NCBI GenBank assembly: GCA_902598485.1
Contig: CACKBU010000001.1
Location: forward strand, 96,017 to 160,016
Direction: 5' to 3'
DNA length: 64,000 bases
Source: an uncultured Pelagibacteraceae bacterium
GTDB taxonomy: Bacteria > Pseudomonadota > Alphaproteobacteria > Pelagibacterales > Pelagibacteraceae
Positions 18,175 to 27,117 of the stretch are shown here, piece by piece; the first letter of the stretch is position 1; each line of letters starts with the position of its first letter. The translations under genes were made by a program, and so were the position numbers. The notes under the pieces were generated by a model. The model had not been told where the DNA came from. It saw only the letters and a program-made list of their open reading frames with translations, and searched no databases.

Positions 18175-19077
18175 ATGTCAGTAAAATTAGGAATAGCACC
18201 AATAGCATGGAGTAACGATGACATGCCAGAACTTGGGGGTGATACACCTTTGGAACAATGTTTGTTAGAAGCAAGTCAGGCAGGATTTATTGGAATAGAG
18301 TCGGGTGGAAAATTTCCAAAGAAATCAGAGGAATTAATTCCTAAATTAAATGAGTTTAACTTAAACCTTTGTTCTGGTTGGTATGGTGCAAATTTAAGAA
18401 AAAATACAGTAGAAGAGGAAAAAAAAGTTATACAAGATCAATTGAAATTATTTAAAGATTGTAATGCACCTTGCATTGTTTTTGCAGAAGTTGCTGGATC
18501 GATTCAAGGAGATCCAGACAAAGCGCTTTCGACTAGACCAAAAATGGATGAAGAAGAGTCTAAAAATTACTATAAAAAAATTTCGGAAATTGGCAAATAT
18601 TTACAAGATCAAGGCATGCCACTTGCTTACCATCATCACATGGGGACAGTTATAGAAACCGAGGAAGATACTATAAAATTGCTAGAGAATACTGATGATA
18701 GTGTAAAACTTACTTTAGACACTGGTCATATGCTCTTTGCTCAAGGTAACTCTCTTGAAATATTAAAAAATTTTAGTGATAGGGTTATTCATATGCATTG
18801 CAAAGATATTAGAAAAAATGTTTTAGATAAATCATTGAAAGAAGATTTGAGCTTTAGAGGTGCATTTTTAGAGGGTGCTTTTACGGTACCTGGAGATGGC
18901 TGTATTGATTACAAACCTTTATTTGATGTGTTAAAAGAAAAAAATTATTCAGGTTGGCTGGTTGTTGAAGCAGAGCAAGATCCAGCAAAAGCAAATCCTT
19001 TTGAATATGCAAAGATTGGTTATAAATATTTAACCGAGACCTTAAATAAAAGTAATATTCAGATCTTTAAAAATTAA
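18175..19077 (+). CDS. iolE: Inosose dehydratase (IolE-like)
   Basis: TIM-barrel protein of the xylose-isomerase-like (AP endonuclease 2) superfamily, 300 residues. The N terminus GIAPIAWSNDDMPELGG is the IolE signature, followed by YHHHMGT, LTLDTGHMLFAQ and HMHCKDIR, which hold the metal ligands. IolE dehydrates scyllo-inosose to 3D-(3,5/4)-trihydroxycyclohexane-1,2-dione, the substrate of IolD; an IolD gene is at 34597. The start is only 28 bp from the divergent oxidoreductase, so the promoters overlap. Confidence 0.9.
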   Translation: MSVKLGIAPIAWSNDDMPELGGDTPLEQCLLEASQAGFIGIESGGKFPKKSEELIPKLNEFNLNLCSGWYGANLRKNTVEEEKKVIQDQLKLFKDCNAPCIVFAEVAGSIQGDPDKALSTRPKMDEEESKNYYKKISEIGKYLQDQGMPLAYHHHMGTVIETEEDTIKLLENTDDSVKLTLDTGHMLFAQGNSLEILKNFSDRVIHMHCKDIRKNVLDKSLKEDLSFRGAFLEGAFTVPGDGCIDYKPLFDVLKEKNYSGWLVVEAEQDPAKANPFEYAKIGYKYLTETLNKSNIQIFKN

Positions 19078-19115
19078 AATCTGTTAATTAAAGTATGCTT
19101 GTTATTCCCTGCTGT

Positions 19116-20081
19116 TTATAATTTTACAATTTTAGATTTTTCTAATTTTTCTTCAAAAAAATCAATAATGTTTTGAATTGTTTCTTTTCCCATTCTTGTC
19201 ATACACTCATCAGTAAAAGCTGCAGTATGCGGACTTAAGTAAACTTTTTCATTTTTAAGAAGTGGATTATTGTCGTCAGGCGGTTCTTTTTTAAAAACAT
19301 CAATACCAGCTCCAAAAATTAAATTTTCATTGAGTGCCTTATCTAGATCTTCTTCATGAATGATTCCACCTCTTGCTGCATTAATAATAATGCAAGTTTT
19401 CTTCATTGTTTTTAGTAAATCATAATTTATTAAATTTTCTGTTTTGTCTGTTAAAGGCATATGGAGTGAAATAACATCCATAGTTTTTACTGCTTCAGCT
19501 AGATCTTCTATTTTTTTTCCACCTAATTCTTCAATTTTATCTTTGTCTACAAATGGGTCATAAACAAAGACATTCATTTCAAAGCCCAGACATCTTTTGA
19601 TTAAAGCTTTTCCTATTCTTCCAAAACCCATAATTAAAAAATTTTTTTTCCAAACTTCAATTGTTTTTGGTAATTTATTTCTATCTTTAAAATTTCCTTC
19701 TCTTACTGTTTTGTCAAATAAGTCTTTTCTTTTTGCAATATTTAACAAAACAAACATTACATGTTCTGCAACTGTAACAGCATTAGCATTAGCTGTAATT
19801 GCTATTTTAATATCTTTTTCTTTAGCTTTTTTTAAATCGATATTGTCATAACCAACACCATGTCTTGAAATAATTTTTAAATTTTTTGCTTCTTCAAATA
19901 CTTCTCCAGGAAGCTTTGCAATTCTTATTGATGCGCCATCACAATCTTTTAATTTTGATTTTAAATTTTTTACAGAAGTATCATCAGTTACTTCAACATC
20001 AAAATTAGGATGGTTATTAATTAATTCCATCCCTTTTTCATGGACTTTTTGAATAATTAATATCTTTTTTTTATTACTCAT
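19116..20081 (-). CDS. D-2-hydroxyacid dehydrogenase (phosphoglycerate-dehydrogenase-like)
   Basis: NAD-dependent dehydrogenase of 321 residues. Seen are the Rossmann turn MGFGRIGKAL, the catalytic Arg in NAARGGIIHEEDL, the Glu in DVFKKEPP and the His in LSPHTAAFT. There is no regulatory ACT domain, so it is not full-length biosynthetic SerA. It lies between the iol genes and the divergent TRAP transporter, and may oxidise or reduce a hydroxyacid imported by that transporter. Two further members of this superfamily are at 26178 and 37603. Confidence 0.88.
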   Translation of the reverse strand: MSNKKKILIIQKVHEKGMELINNHPNFDVEVTDDTSVKNLKSKLKDCDGASIRIAKLPGEVFEEAKNLKIISRHGVGYDNIDLKKAKEKDIKIAITANANAVTVAEHVMFVLLNIAKRKDLFDKTVREGNFKDRNKLPKTIEVWKKNFLIMGFGRIGKALIKRCLGFEMNVFVYDPFVDKDKIEELGGKKIEDLAEAVKTMDVISLHMPLTDKTENLINYDLLKTMKKTCIIINAARGGIIHEEDLDKALNENLIFGAGIDVFKKEPPDDNNPLLKNEKVYLSPHTAAFTDECMTRMGKETIQNIIDFFEEKLEKSKIVKL

Positions 20082-20192
20082 AATTGTATATAAATTTTTT
20101 AGAGAGCAATTTTAATACGAGAATTATTCTATAAAGTAAATTAGTTTTTTGATTAAAGTTGTATTTATTAAATATTTAAAATAAATTTAGCT

Positions 20193-20789
20193 GTGAATTT
20201 GACAATTAATATTCTCCTATTTGTTTTTAATACCCTTGAGAAAATAAATACTTTTTTTTTAAGAATTGGAAGACAGTTTGCATGGATAGCAATACTTTTG
20301 ATGGTAATTGTCATCTTGGTACAAGTATTTTTTAGATATGTATTAAATAATGCACTGCCATGGCCCGATGAGGTTGCTAGATTTTTGATGTTATGGATGA
20401 CAGGATTGATTGCACCATCTGCGTATAGATGGGGTGGATTTGTTTCTATTGATTTATTAGAGAGATTTTTACCAAAAATTATCTCCACATTATTAACTTT
20501 ATTTTTATTAATAATATCTCTTTTCGTCTTAGTAATAGGTTTAGAATTAGGATTTAAACATATCAATGCTGGATGGATATTTAACTCTTCATCAATAAAG
20601 ATTCCTTTTCATTTAATTGGTGGGAAAGCAGAACCAATAAAATTAGCTTGGATGTATATGTCATTACCTGTGGGAATTACTTTTTTAATTTCTGTGAATA
20701 TAGAATTAATTTTGAGAAATATTCTTACTAATTTTACAAAGTTAGACTTGCCTGAAGATTACGACAAACAAAAGTTGGAGACACAATAA
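20193..20789 (+). CDS. TRAP transporter small membrane subunit (DctQ family)
   Basis: Inner-membrane protein of 198 residues with four hydrophobic segments, the DctQ layout; FFRYVLNNALPWPDEVARFLMLWM is the family core. It bridges the large permease and the periplasmic binding protein in tripartite ATP-independent import driven by sodium or proton gradients. GTG 20193 is used as start; no better ATG precedes the first membrane segment. The stop shares a base with the start of the large subunit gene (TAATG). Confidence 0.9.
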   Translation: MNLTINILLFVFNTLEKINTFFLRIGRQFAWIAILLMVIVILVQVFFRYVLNNALPWPDEVARFLMLWMTGLIAPSAYRWGGFVSIDLLERFLPKIISTLLTLFLLIISLFVLVIGLELGFKHINAGWIFNSSSIKIPFHLIGGKAEPIKLAWMYMSLPVGITFLISVNIELILRNILTNFTKLDLPEDYDKQKLETQ

Positions 20790-22078
20790 TGTTAGTTTGG
20801 TTTCTTCCTTTATTTTTATTATTTTTGTTAATTGGTTTACCTGTATTTTTTGGGTTATTAGCAGCACCAGGAATTTTGCTTTGGCTAAATGATCAAGCTA
20901 GAGATGGAGCTATGCTTTATAGAAATATATATAATGGAATAGATAGCTTCCCTTTGATGGCAATACCATTTTTTATGTTAGCAGGAGAGTTAATGAACAG
21001 GGGAGGAATAACTCATCGACTAGTTGAATTTAGTCAAGCCATGATGGGTCACTTAAAGGGTGGATTGGCTCATGTCAATGTACTGACTTCAATGTTGTTT
21101 GCAGGTTTATCTGGTTCAGCTGTAGCTGATACATCAGCAATTGGATCAATGCTTATTCCTGCAATGGAAAAGCAAGGCTATACAAAAAAATTTGCTGCTG
21201 CAATTACAGCAGCAAGTTCTGTAATTGGACCTATAATTCCACCTTCTGGGATAATGATTATTTATGCATATGTAATGGGTGAGAGTGTTGCTGCATTATT
21301 TTTAGCAGGAATTGTACCTGGTATTTTAGTTGGGGTTAGCTTGATGATTACAATAAAATTTATGGCTAAGAGATATAATTTTCCAGCAGTAACTGAAAAA
21401 ACAACTTGGAGCCAAAGAGGTAAAGCATCTCTTAAAGCTTTTTTTCCTTTAATGACACCTGTAATAATTTTAGGAGGTATCCTTGGAGGAATTTTTACAC
21501 CAACAGAAGCATCAGCTGTAGCAGCTGCTTACGCAATGTTTATTGGTCTATTTGTTTTGAAATCATTAAAATGGAAAGATGTTCCTAAAGTGATGACAAA
21601 GGCAGCGATGGTATCTTCAGTGGTTCTTCTTTTAGTTGGTGCTGCAATGGCTTTTAAAACAGTTGTAAGTTTATCACATGCACCTGAGCATCTTGCTGCA
21701 TTCGTCTTGGGATTAACTGACAATCCTTATGTTTTGTTATTTCTTATAAATATTTTATTATTTGTTGTTGGAATGTTTTTAGATGCAGGTCCAGCTATAA
21801 TTATTTTAGGACCAATTCTTGGACCAGTTTTTGTTGAACTTGGAGTTCATCCTGTGCATTTTGCAATTATTATGTCCGTTAATTTAACAGTTGGTTTAGC
21901 AACTCCACCAATGGGTCTTGTGTTATTTGTTGCATCTTCTGTGTCTGGGGAAAGAGTAGAAACAATAGCAAAAGCTATATTGCCATTTTTAGCAGTAGAA
22001 GCTATAGTAATATTTTTAATAACATATTTTCCATCAATTTCGATGACGATACCTTTGCTCACTGGATTCGCAAAATAA
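20789..22078 (+). CDS. TRAP transporter large permease (DctM family)
   Basis: Main transport subunit of 429 residues with about twelve hydrophobic segments. Conserved DctM pieces are LPVFFGLLAAPGI, FPLMAIPFFMLAGELMNRGG, FAGLSGSAVADTSAIGSMLIPAM, SSVIGPIIPPSGIMIIYA and GLATPPMGLVLFVAS. It follows DctQ with one shared base and is followed by the binding-protein gene after 92 bp containing a long T-run. The substrate is set mainly by the binding protein. Confidence 0.93.
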   Translation: MLVWFLPLFLLFLLIGLPVFFGLLAAPGILLWLNDQARDGAMLYRNIYNGIDSFPLMAIPFFMLAGELMNRGGITHRLVEFSQAMMGHLKGGLAHVNVLTSMLFAGLSGSAVADTSAIGSMLIPAMEKQGYTKKFAAAITAASSVIGPIIPPSGIMIIYAYVMGESVAALFLAGIVPGILVGVSLMITIKFMAKRYNFPAVTEKTTWSQRGKASLKAFFPLMTPVIILGGILGGIFTPTEASAVAAAYAMFIGLFVLKSLKWKDVPKVMTKAAMVSSVVLLLVGAAMAFKTVVSLSHAPEHLAAFVLGLTDNPYVLLFLINILLFVVGMFLDAGPAIIILGPILGPVFVELGVHPVHFAIIMSVNLTVGLATPPMGLVLFVASSVSGERVETIAKAILPFLAVEAIVIFLITYFPSISMTIPLLTGFAK

Positions 22079-22157
22079 ATTTGATTTTTTTTTTTTACTA
22101 GTCGATAGACTCTCTAATTCAATTTAAGTATAGTTTTCATACATAAATATTTAATGA

Positions 22158-22168
22158 GAGGGAAATAA
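22158..22168 (+). promoter_or_regulatory. Strong ribosome-binding leader of the DctP gene
   Basis: The sequence GAGGGAAATAA lies directly before the DctP start. An almost identical leader occurs before the ribose-type binding protein (40522-40532) and the Tct binding protein (44745-44755). Most other genes here have weak or no Shine-Dalgarno sequence, so these leaders probably mark highly translated binding proteins. Confidence 0.6.
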
Positions 22169-22170
22169 TT

Positions 22171-23223
22171 ATGAGTAAATTAATTAAATCATTTTTTTCA
22201 TTATTATTCTTAATGAGTTTTACTGCATCTGTTTCAGCTGCAGATTATAACTTAAGAATGACAATGAACTCTAATGATCAAGATGAAGATTATGATGGTG
22301 CTGTGGTATTTAAAAACTACGTAGAAGCAGCTTCAAATGGAAAAATAGCTGTAGAACTATTTGTAGGTACGCAGCTTTGTTCAAAGGGTGCTGAGTGTTT
22401 ACAAGGTGTATCTGATGGAAGTATAGATATTTACATTTCTACTTCTGGAGGTGCAGCAGGTGTATTCCCATATGTTCAAGTTTTAGATTTACCTTATCTA
22501 ATGGCTGATGACAGAATTGCTGAAGATGTAATGCAGGGTGATTTTGTAAGAACAATGAGAAAAATGGCTCTAAAAGATTCAAATGACTCAATTAGATTAA
22601 TGACAATTGGAAATACTGGAGGATGGAGAAATTTTGCTAATACAAAAAGAAGAGTTGCAAATCCATCTGACATGAAAGGTTTAAAAATCAGAACTGTTGT
22701 AGCTGATTTACCTCAGGAGCTTGTAAGAGCATTAGGTGCATCCCCAACTCCTATTCCATGGCCAGAATTATTTACATCATTTCAAACTGGTGTAGTTGAG
22801 GGTTCTAAAAATGGAATTACTGACATAATGAACATGAAGTTTCCTGATGCAGGTCTTAAATATGTTACTTTAGACGGTCATGCATACATGGGAGCATTAT
22901 GGTGGATGAATAATGCAAAATACGAATCTATGTCTACGGATCTTAAAAAGGTTGTGACAGATGGTTTTTATGCTCTACAACAAGCAACTTTTGCATCTCC
23001 TAAAAGAAAATCAATCAAAGCTTATGAAGACTTTGTAGCAGGTGGTGGAGATTTATATGTTCCTACGCCTGATCAAAAAGCTAGTTTTAAAAAAGAAGCT
23101 AGCCCAGTGTATGATTGGTTTAAAGCTAATGTTAAAGGTGGAAAAGAGATTTTCAACGCTTTAACTAAAGCGGTAGCGAGTGCAGAGAAAAGAGCATCGA
23201 GCGCATACAAAAAAGATTTGTAA
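22171..23223 (+). CDS. TRAP transporter periplasmic binding protein (DctP family)
   Basis: Secreted solute-binding protein of 350 residues with a Sec signal peptide (SLLFLMSFTASVSA, cleaved before ADYN). DctP features are YVQVLDLPYLM, DMKGLKIRT with the Arg that pairs with a substrate carboxylate, and GVVEGSKNGITDIM. A hydroxy- or keto-acid ligand is likely but not provable here. The start has a strong ribosome-binding leader, GAGGGAAATAA, shared with two other binding proteins in the window. The mRNA probably ends at the hairpin at 23237-23266. Confidence 0.92.
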   Translation: MSKLIKSFFSLLFLMSFTASVSAADYNLRMTMNSNDQDEDYDGAVVFKNYVEAASNGKIAVELFVGTQLCSKGAECLQGVSDGSIDIYISTSGGAAGVFPYVQVLDLPYLMADDRIAEDVMQGDFVRTMRKMALKDSNDSIRLMTIGNTGGWRNFANTKRRVANPSDMKGLKIRTVVADLPQELVRALGASPTPIPWPELFTSFQTGVVEGSKNGITDIMNMKFPDAGLKYVTLDGHAYMGALWWMNNAKYESMSTDLKKVVTDGFYALQQATFASPKRKSIKAYEDFVAGGGDLYVPTPDQKASFKKEASPVYDWFKANVKGGKEIFNALTKAVASAEKRASSAYKKDL

Positions 23224-23236
23224 TTTTAAATAAATA

Positions 23237-23266
23237 TAATGGGGCGGATTTTAGTTCGCCTCATTA
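23237..23266. terminator. Hairpin between converging DctP and Sel1 genes
   Basis: A near-perfect inverted repeat, TAATGGGGCGGA and TTCGCCTCATTA with a six-base loop, forms a 12-bp stem with two G-U pairs. It is much more GC-rich than its surroundings. It lies after the DctP stop and covers the last codon region of the convergent Sel1-repeat gene. There is no long T-run, so it may act as a bidirectional terminator or as a 3' mRNA stabiliser. Confidence 0.65.
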
Positions 23267-23734
23267 TCTAAAAGGATATATCCAAGATTTATAATCTTTT
23301 ATGAGAATATGAGCTTTTTCAATTTGTTCAGGAGTCATTTTTTTAATAACTTCTTCCTGAGAAATTGCAGCATCAGGATCTCCACCAATAGCAGACAAAC
23401 CATACCACATATAAGCTCTAACAAGATCGGGAGCAGGAAGTCCTCTACCAATTTCGTAATACCACCCAACACCAGATTGAGCACCAGGATGACCTTTCAT
23501 AGAAGATCTGAGATACCATTCAAAAGCTCTAACATCATCTCTTTCAACACCGAGACCCATAGCGTACATAATACCAATAAGTTCTTCAGCATCAGCATTA
23601 CCAGATCTAGCTGCTGGCATAAGTTCTTCCATAGCTTCTTTAAATTTTCCATCTTCCATCAAATCTCGAGCATTTTCTATTTCTGCAAAAACTATGGATG
23701 GAAGAAACAAAAGTATAAAAAAATATTTAATCAT
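23264..23734 (-). CDS. Secreted Sel1-repeat protein
   Basis: Protein of 156 residues with a signal peptide (YFFILLFLPSIVFA, cleaved before EIENA) followed by about three Sel1-like/TPR repeats: AARSGNADAEELIGIMYAMGLGVERDD, the unit around AFEWYLRSSMKGHPGAQSG, and VRAYMWYGLSAIGGDPDA. Such repeats mediate protein-protein contacts in the periplasm. Its start codon lies within a few bases of the start of the divergent di-haem peroxidase gene, so the two may be co-regulated. No specific function can be given. Confidence 0.83.
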   Translation of the reverse strand: MIKYFFILLFLPSIVFAEIENARDLMEDGKFKEAMEELMPAARSGNADAEELIGIMYAMGLGVERDDVRAFEWYLRSSMKGHPGAQSGVGWYYEIGRGLPAPDLVRAYMWYGLSAIGGDPDAAISQEEVIKKMTPEQIEKAHILIKDYKSWIYPFR

Positions 23735-25072
23735 TTAAAAATAATAATATTTATAATTCCATTTTTAATTTCAGTAAATAAAACTTACGCAACTGATTTA
23801 CCAAAACCATTAAAGAGTGAAGATTTCCATCAAGTTGATATAGAAAAAGTTAAAATTGGAAGACTTTTATTTCACGATAAAATTTTATCTGCAAATCGAA
23901 ATATTGCTTGCGCAACCTGCCATAGTCATGATCTAGGAGGTTCAGATGGACTTTCGTTAGGCATTGGTGAAGGAGGTCAAGGTATAGGATTAGAGAGAAC
24001 TGCAGGTAAGGGCGATGATAAAATAAAAAAACGAATTCCAAGAAATGCTTTAGCTTTATGGAATTTAGGATTTAAAGATATTACTACATTGCTTCATGAC
24101 GGTAGAGTGACTAAATCTGATATATTTGGTAATGGTTTTAATACCCCAGCGCAAGAACTACTTCCAAAAGGACTTGATAATATAGTTGCAGTTCAAGCTT
24201 TGTTTCCAATGACTAGACAGTTTGAGATGGCAGGAAATCCAGGTGAAAATGAAATTATAGGTTTAGTCTCAAAAGTTGGCAAAGATAGTATGAGAATTGA
24301 TAGGGTATGGCCTGTAATTACACACAGGATTAGAGGAATTCCAGAGTATGTTGAGTTATTTAAAAATGCTTTTGATGATGTTAATAGTCCTTTAGATATA
24401 AACATTACACATATTGTTAATTCAATTGCTGCATTTGAAATTCATGAATGGACATCTTTTGACTCTCCCTTTGATGAATATTTGAATGGAGATAAACAAG
24501 CTTTAACTTTAAAGCAAATAAATGGCATGAACTTATTTTATGGAAAAGCAAACTGTAGTTCTTGTCACTCAGGATCTTTGTTGTCAGATCAAAAATTTCA
24601 TTCAATAGGAATTCCCCAATTTGGTCCTGGAAGAACCCGGCCTTTTGATCCCTATGCACGTGACGTTGGACGAATGGTTGAAACTGACAATATTAACGAC
24701 ATGTATAAATTTAAAACGCCAGCATTAAGAAATGTTTCTTTAACAGCTCCTTACGGTCATAATGGTGCTTATCCAACTTTAAAATCAATAATTAAGCATC
24801 ATTTAAATCCAATTAAAATGAATAAGAATTGGAAACCTGAATATGCAAATTTACCTAAAGCAACTTGGTTAGAAGAAATTGATTTTGTAACTTTTTCAGA
24901 CAAAAGAGAACAAGACAGAATTCTATCAAGCATTGACATACAGCCTATAGAATTGAATGATAAAGAAATTGATGAACTTGTTTCTTTTCTCAAATCTTTA
25001 ACTGGCAGAAGTGGAAATCAGAGACCACTAGGTAAACCAGATAAAGTGCCAAGCGGGCTAAGTATTGATTAA
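23723..25072 (+). CDS. Di-haem cytochrome c peroxidase / MauG-family protein (start uncertain)
   Basis: Periplasmic di-haem protein of about 449 residues. Haem motifs are CATCH (about residues 63-67) and CSSCH (about 278-282); other family features are GRLLFHDKILSANRNIACATCH, LLHDGRV and FKTPALRNVSLTAPYGHNGAY. A signal-like sequence IIIFIIPFLISVNKTYA precedes the mature protein. No ATG, GTG or TTG exists in frame near this point; all nearby candidates are ATA or ATT (23723, 23741-23747, 23756). The frame stays open back to 23309 only because it runs antisense through the Sel1 gene. I chose 23723 because it gives a signal peptide with a basic start (FNHLK). Confidence 0.75.
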   Translation: MFNHLKIIIFIIPFLISVNKTYATDLPKPLKSEDFHQVDIEKVKIGRLLFHDKILSANRNIACATCHSHDLGGSDGLSLGIGEGGQGIGLERTAGKGDDKIKKRIPRNALALWNLGFKDITTLLHDGRVTKSDIFGNGFNTPAQELLPKGLDNIVAVQALFPMTRQFEMAGNPGENEIIGLVSKVGKDSMRIDRVWPVITHRIRGIPEYVELFKNAFDDVNSPLDINITHIVNSIAAFEIHEWTSFDSPFDEYLNGDKQALTLKQINGMNLFYGKANCSSCHSGSLLSDQKFHSIGIPQFGPGRTRPFDPYARDVGRMVETDNINDMYKFKTPALRNVSLTAPYGHNGAYPTLKSIIKHHLNPIKMNKNWKPEYANLPKATWLEEIDFVTFSDKREQDRILSSIDIQPIELNDKEIDELVSFLKSLTGRSGNQRPLGKPDKVPSGLSID

Positions 25073-25102
25073 GTTTTTAAATTAAACTGATAAAAACATA
25101 AT

Positions 25103-26185
25103 ATGAAAAAAATAAAATATGGAATTATTGGAGCAGGGACAATGGCTCGAGAACATATTTTAAATATATCATTAATTGATAATGCTGAAGTAGTTGCACT
25201 TGCTGATCCTCATGAAGATTCATTAAATCAATGTAAAGAAATTCTAAAAACAAAAGTTTTTTGTTTTAAAAATCATTTAGAAATGATTGAAAAAAATATT
25301 GTTGATGTGTACTTAATTTCATCTCCTAACTTTACTCATATAGAAATCTTGAAAGATGTAATCAAAACTAAAAAACATATATTAATAGAAAAACCATTAT
25401 GCACTAATACAAAAGATTGCTTAGAAATAAAAAAACTTACAAAAGATTATCCTTCATTATTTTGGACTGCAATGGAGTATAGATATATGCCGCCAATTTC
25501 AAAGTTTATTAGTGAAATTCATAATAACAAAATTGGTAATTTAAAAACTTTAACCATAAGGGAACATAGATTTCCTTTTTTAAAAAAAGTAAATGACTGG
25601 AATCGTTTTGAAGAAAATACTGGTGGTACACTTGTTGAAAAATGTTGCCATTTCTTTGATTTAATGAGATTGATTATCCAAAGTAAGCCGCTCAGTGTTT
25701 ATGCAAGTGGTGGTCAAGACGTTAACCATTTAGATGAAGTGTATAATGGAAAAAAGCCAGACATCATTGATAATGCCTATGTGATTGTAAATTTTGAAAA
25801 TGGAGCAAGAAGTTTGCTTGAGCTTTGCATGTTTGCAGAAAATTCTGATATGCAAGAAGAGCTTGTAGCCATAGGAAATAAAGGAAAAATTGAAACTTCA
25901 GTCCCCTCCGATGATTCAGGCAAAACCTCATCAAATATAAGAATTGGAATGAGAGATGGCAAAACACATGTTGAAAACATTGAAGTAGATAAAAAAATTC
26001 TTGAGGCTGGCCACCATCATGGATCTACTTACTATGAACACCTAGCTTTTTTGAAAGCTATTGAAAATAATTCAGATCCAGAGGTTTCATTAGAAGATGG
26101 TTTAATTGCTGTTGCTGTAGGAGAGGCTGCAGAGCAATCAATAAAACAAGGTCGATTAATAAATCTAGAAGAAATAATTAGTTAA
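25103..26185 (+). CDS. Gfo/Idh/MocA-family oxidoreductase
   Basis: NAD(P)-dependent sugar or polyol oxidoreductase of 360 residues. The Rossmann turn is YGIIGAGTMAREHI, the catalytic lysine is in LIEKPLCTN, and the C-terminal domain has GGTLVEKCCHFFDLMR with the active-site His and a SLEDGLIAVAVGEAAEQS tail common to sugar dehydrogenases. It starts 30 bp after the di-haem peroxidase stop. Its stop overlaps the convergent hydroxyacid dehydrogenase gene by 8 bp. The substrate is unknown. Confidence 0.87.
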   Translation: MKKIKYGIIGAGTMAREHILNISLIDNAEVVALADPHEDSLNQCKEILKTKVFCFKNHLEMIEKNIVDVYLISSPNFTHIEILKDVIKTKKHILIEKPLCTNTKDCLEIKKLTKDYPSLFWTAMEYRYMPPISKFISEIHNNKIGNLKTLTIREHRFPFLKKVNDWNRFEENTGGTLVEKCCHFFDLMRLIIQSKPLSVYASGGQDVNHLDEVYNGKKPDIIDNAYVIVNFENGARSLLELCMFAENSDMQEELVAIGNKGKIETSVPSDDSGKTSSNIRIGMRDGKTHVENIEVDKKILEAGHHHGSTYYEHLAFLKAIENNSDPEVSLEDGLIAVAVGEAAEQSIKQGRLINLEEIIS

Positions 26186-27101
26186 AATAATCTGTAATTT
26201 TTTTAACTATAAAGTCACTTACTCTAATGTTTGACTCAGTTGTTACACCAGAAATATGAGGTGTTAATATACAATTCATACCTGGCTTTATCTTATTGTA
26301 AAATTCACTCTCTATTGGTTCTTTTTCAAACACGTCTAGAGCAAAGCCAGAAATATTATTTTTGTTGTAAGCTTCAATTAAATCACTCTCATTTATTATA
26401 CCCCCTCTAGAGGTATTTATTAAAATCGGTTTATTTTTCATTTGAGAAAATGACGATTTATTTATCAAATTCTTAGTTTCATCAGTTAAAGGGAGGTGTA
26501 TGGAAATGATATCTGATTTTTCATATATCTCCTTTAAACTTAATAATTTAGCGTCAATTTCTTTTTTATTTATTTCCTTAACATAAGGATCGTACACTAA
26601 AATCTTTAAACCATTTTTTGAAGAATACTCAGCAACTTTTTTTCCAATTGTGCCAAATCCTATTATTCCTAAATACTTTTGGTTTATTTCTCTAGATTTA
26701 ATGGTTGTTCTTGGCCATTCACCCTTGATAGTTCCGTTATGAAACATTGGAATTTTTTTAATAAGAGACATGGATGAAGAAACAACATATTCAGCAACAG
26801 AATCTGCATTCATTCCTGTAGCTGGTTGCACATGAATATTTTTATTTTTGCAATATTCTGTATCAATATTGTCTAAACCAACACCCAGCCTTCCAACAAA
26901 TTTTAATTTTATTGCATTTTTTAAAATATTTGAATTCACCTGAGTTTTATTTCTAACAATCAAACCATCATAATCTTGAACTATTGTTATTAGTTTTTTT
27001 TCATTTTCACACAATTTTTCATCATACATAACATCAAATTTTTTATTTAAATTTTGTAAACTATTTTGGTTGATGAATTCTGTAATTAAAATTTTAGTCA
27101 T
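26178..27101 (-). CDS. D-2-hydroxyacid dehydrogenase
   Basis: Dehydrogenase of 307 residues with the Rossmann turn IGFGTIGKKVA, catalytic Arg in INTSRGGIINESDL, Glu in DVFEKEPIES and His in LTPHISGVT. Like the gene at 19116 it lacks a C-terminal regulatory domain. It is the last gene of a minus-strand run that also contains a PanE-like reductase and two iron oxygenases, suggesting oxidation or reduction of a hydroxyacid intermediate in an undefined pathway. Confidence 0.87.
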   Translation of the reverse strand: MTKILITEFINQNSLQNLNKKFDVMYDEKLCENEKKLITIVQDYDGLIVRNKTQVNSNILKNAIKLKFVGRLGVGLDNIDTEYCKNKNIHVQPATGMNADSVAEYVVSSSMSLIKKIPMFHNGTIKGEWPRTTIKSREINQKYLGIIGFGTIGKKVAEYSSKNGLKILVYDPYVKEINKKEIDAKLLSLKEIYEKSDIISIHLPLTDETKNLINKSSFSQMKNKPILINTSRGGIINESDLIEAYNKNNISGFALDVFEKEPIESEFYNKIKPGMNCILTPHISGVTTESNIRVSDFIVKKITDYFN

Positions 27102-27117
27102 TAATTTTTTTTAAATA

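Noticed and set aside
23309..23722. Upstream extension of the di-haem peroxidase frame through the Sel1 gene
   Set aside because: The translated part has no similarity to the peroxidase family and runs antisense to a well-supported gene; only the part from about 23723 is credible.
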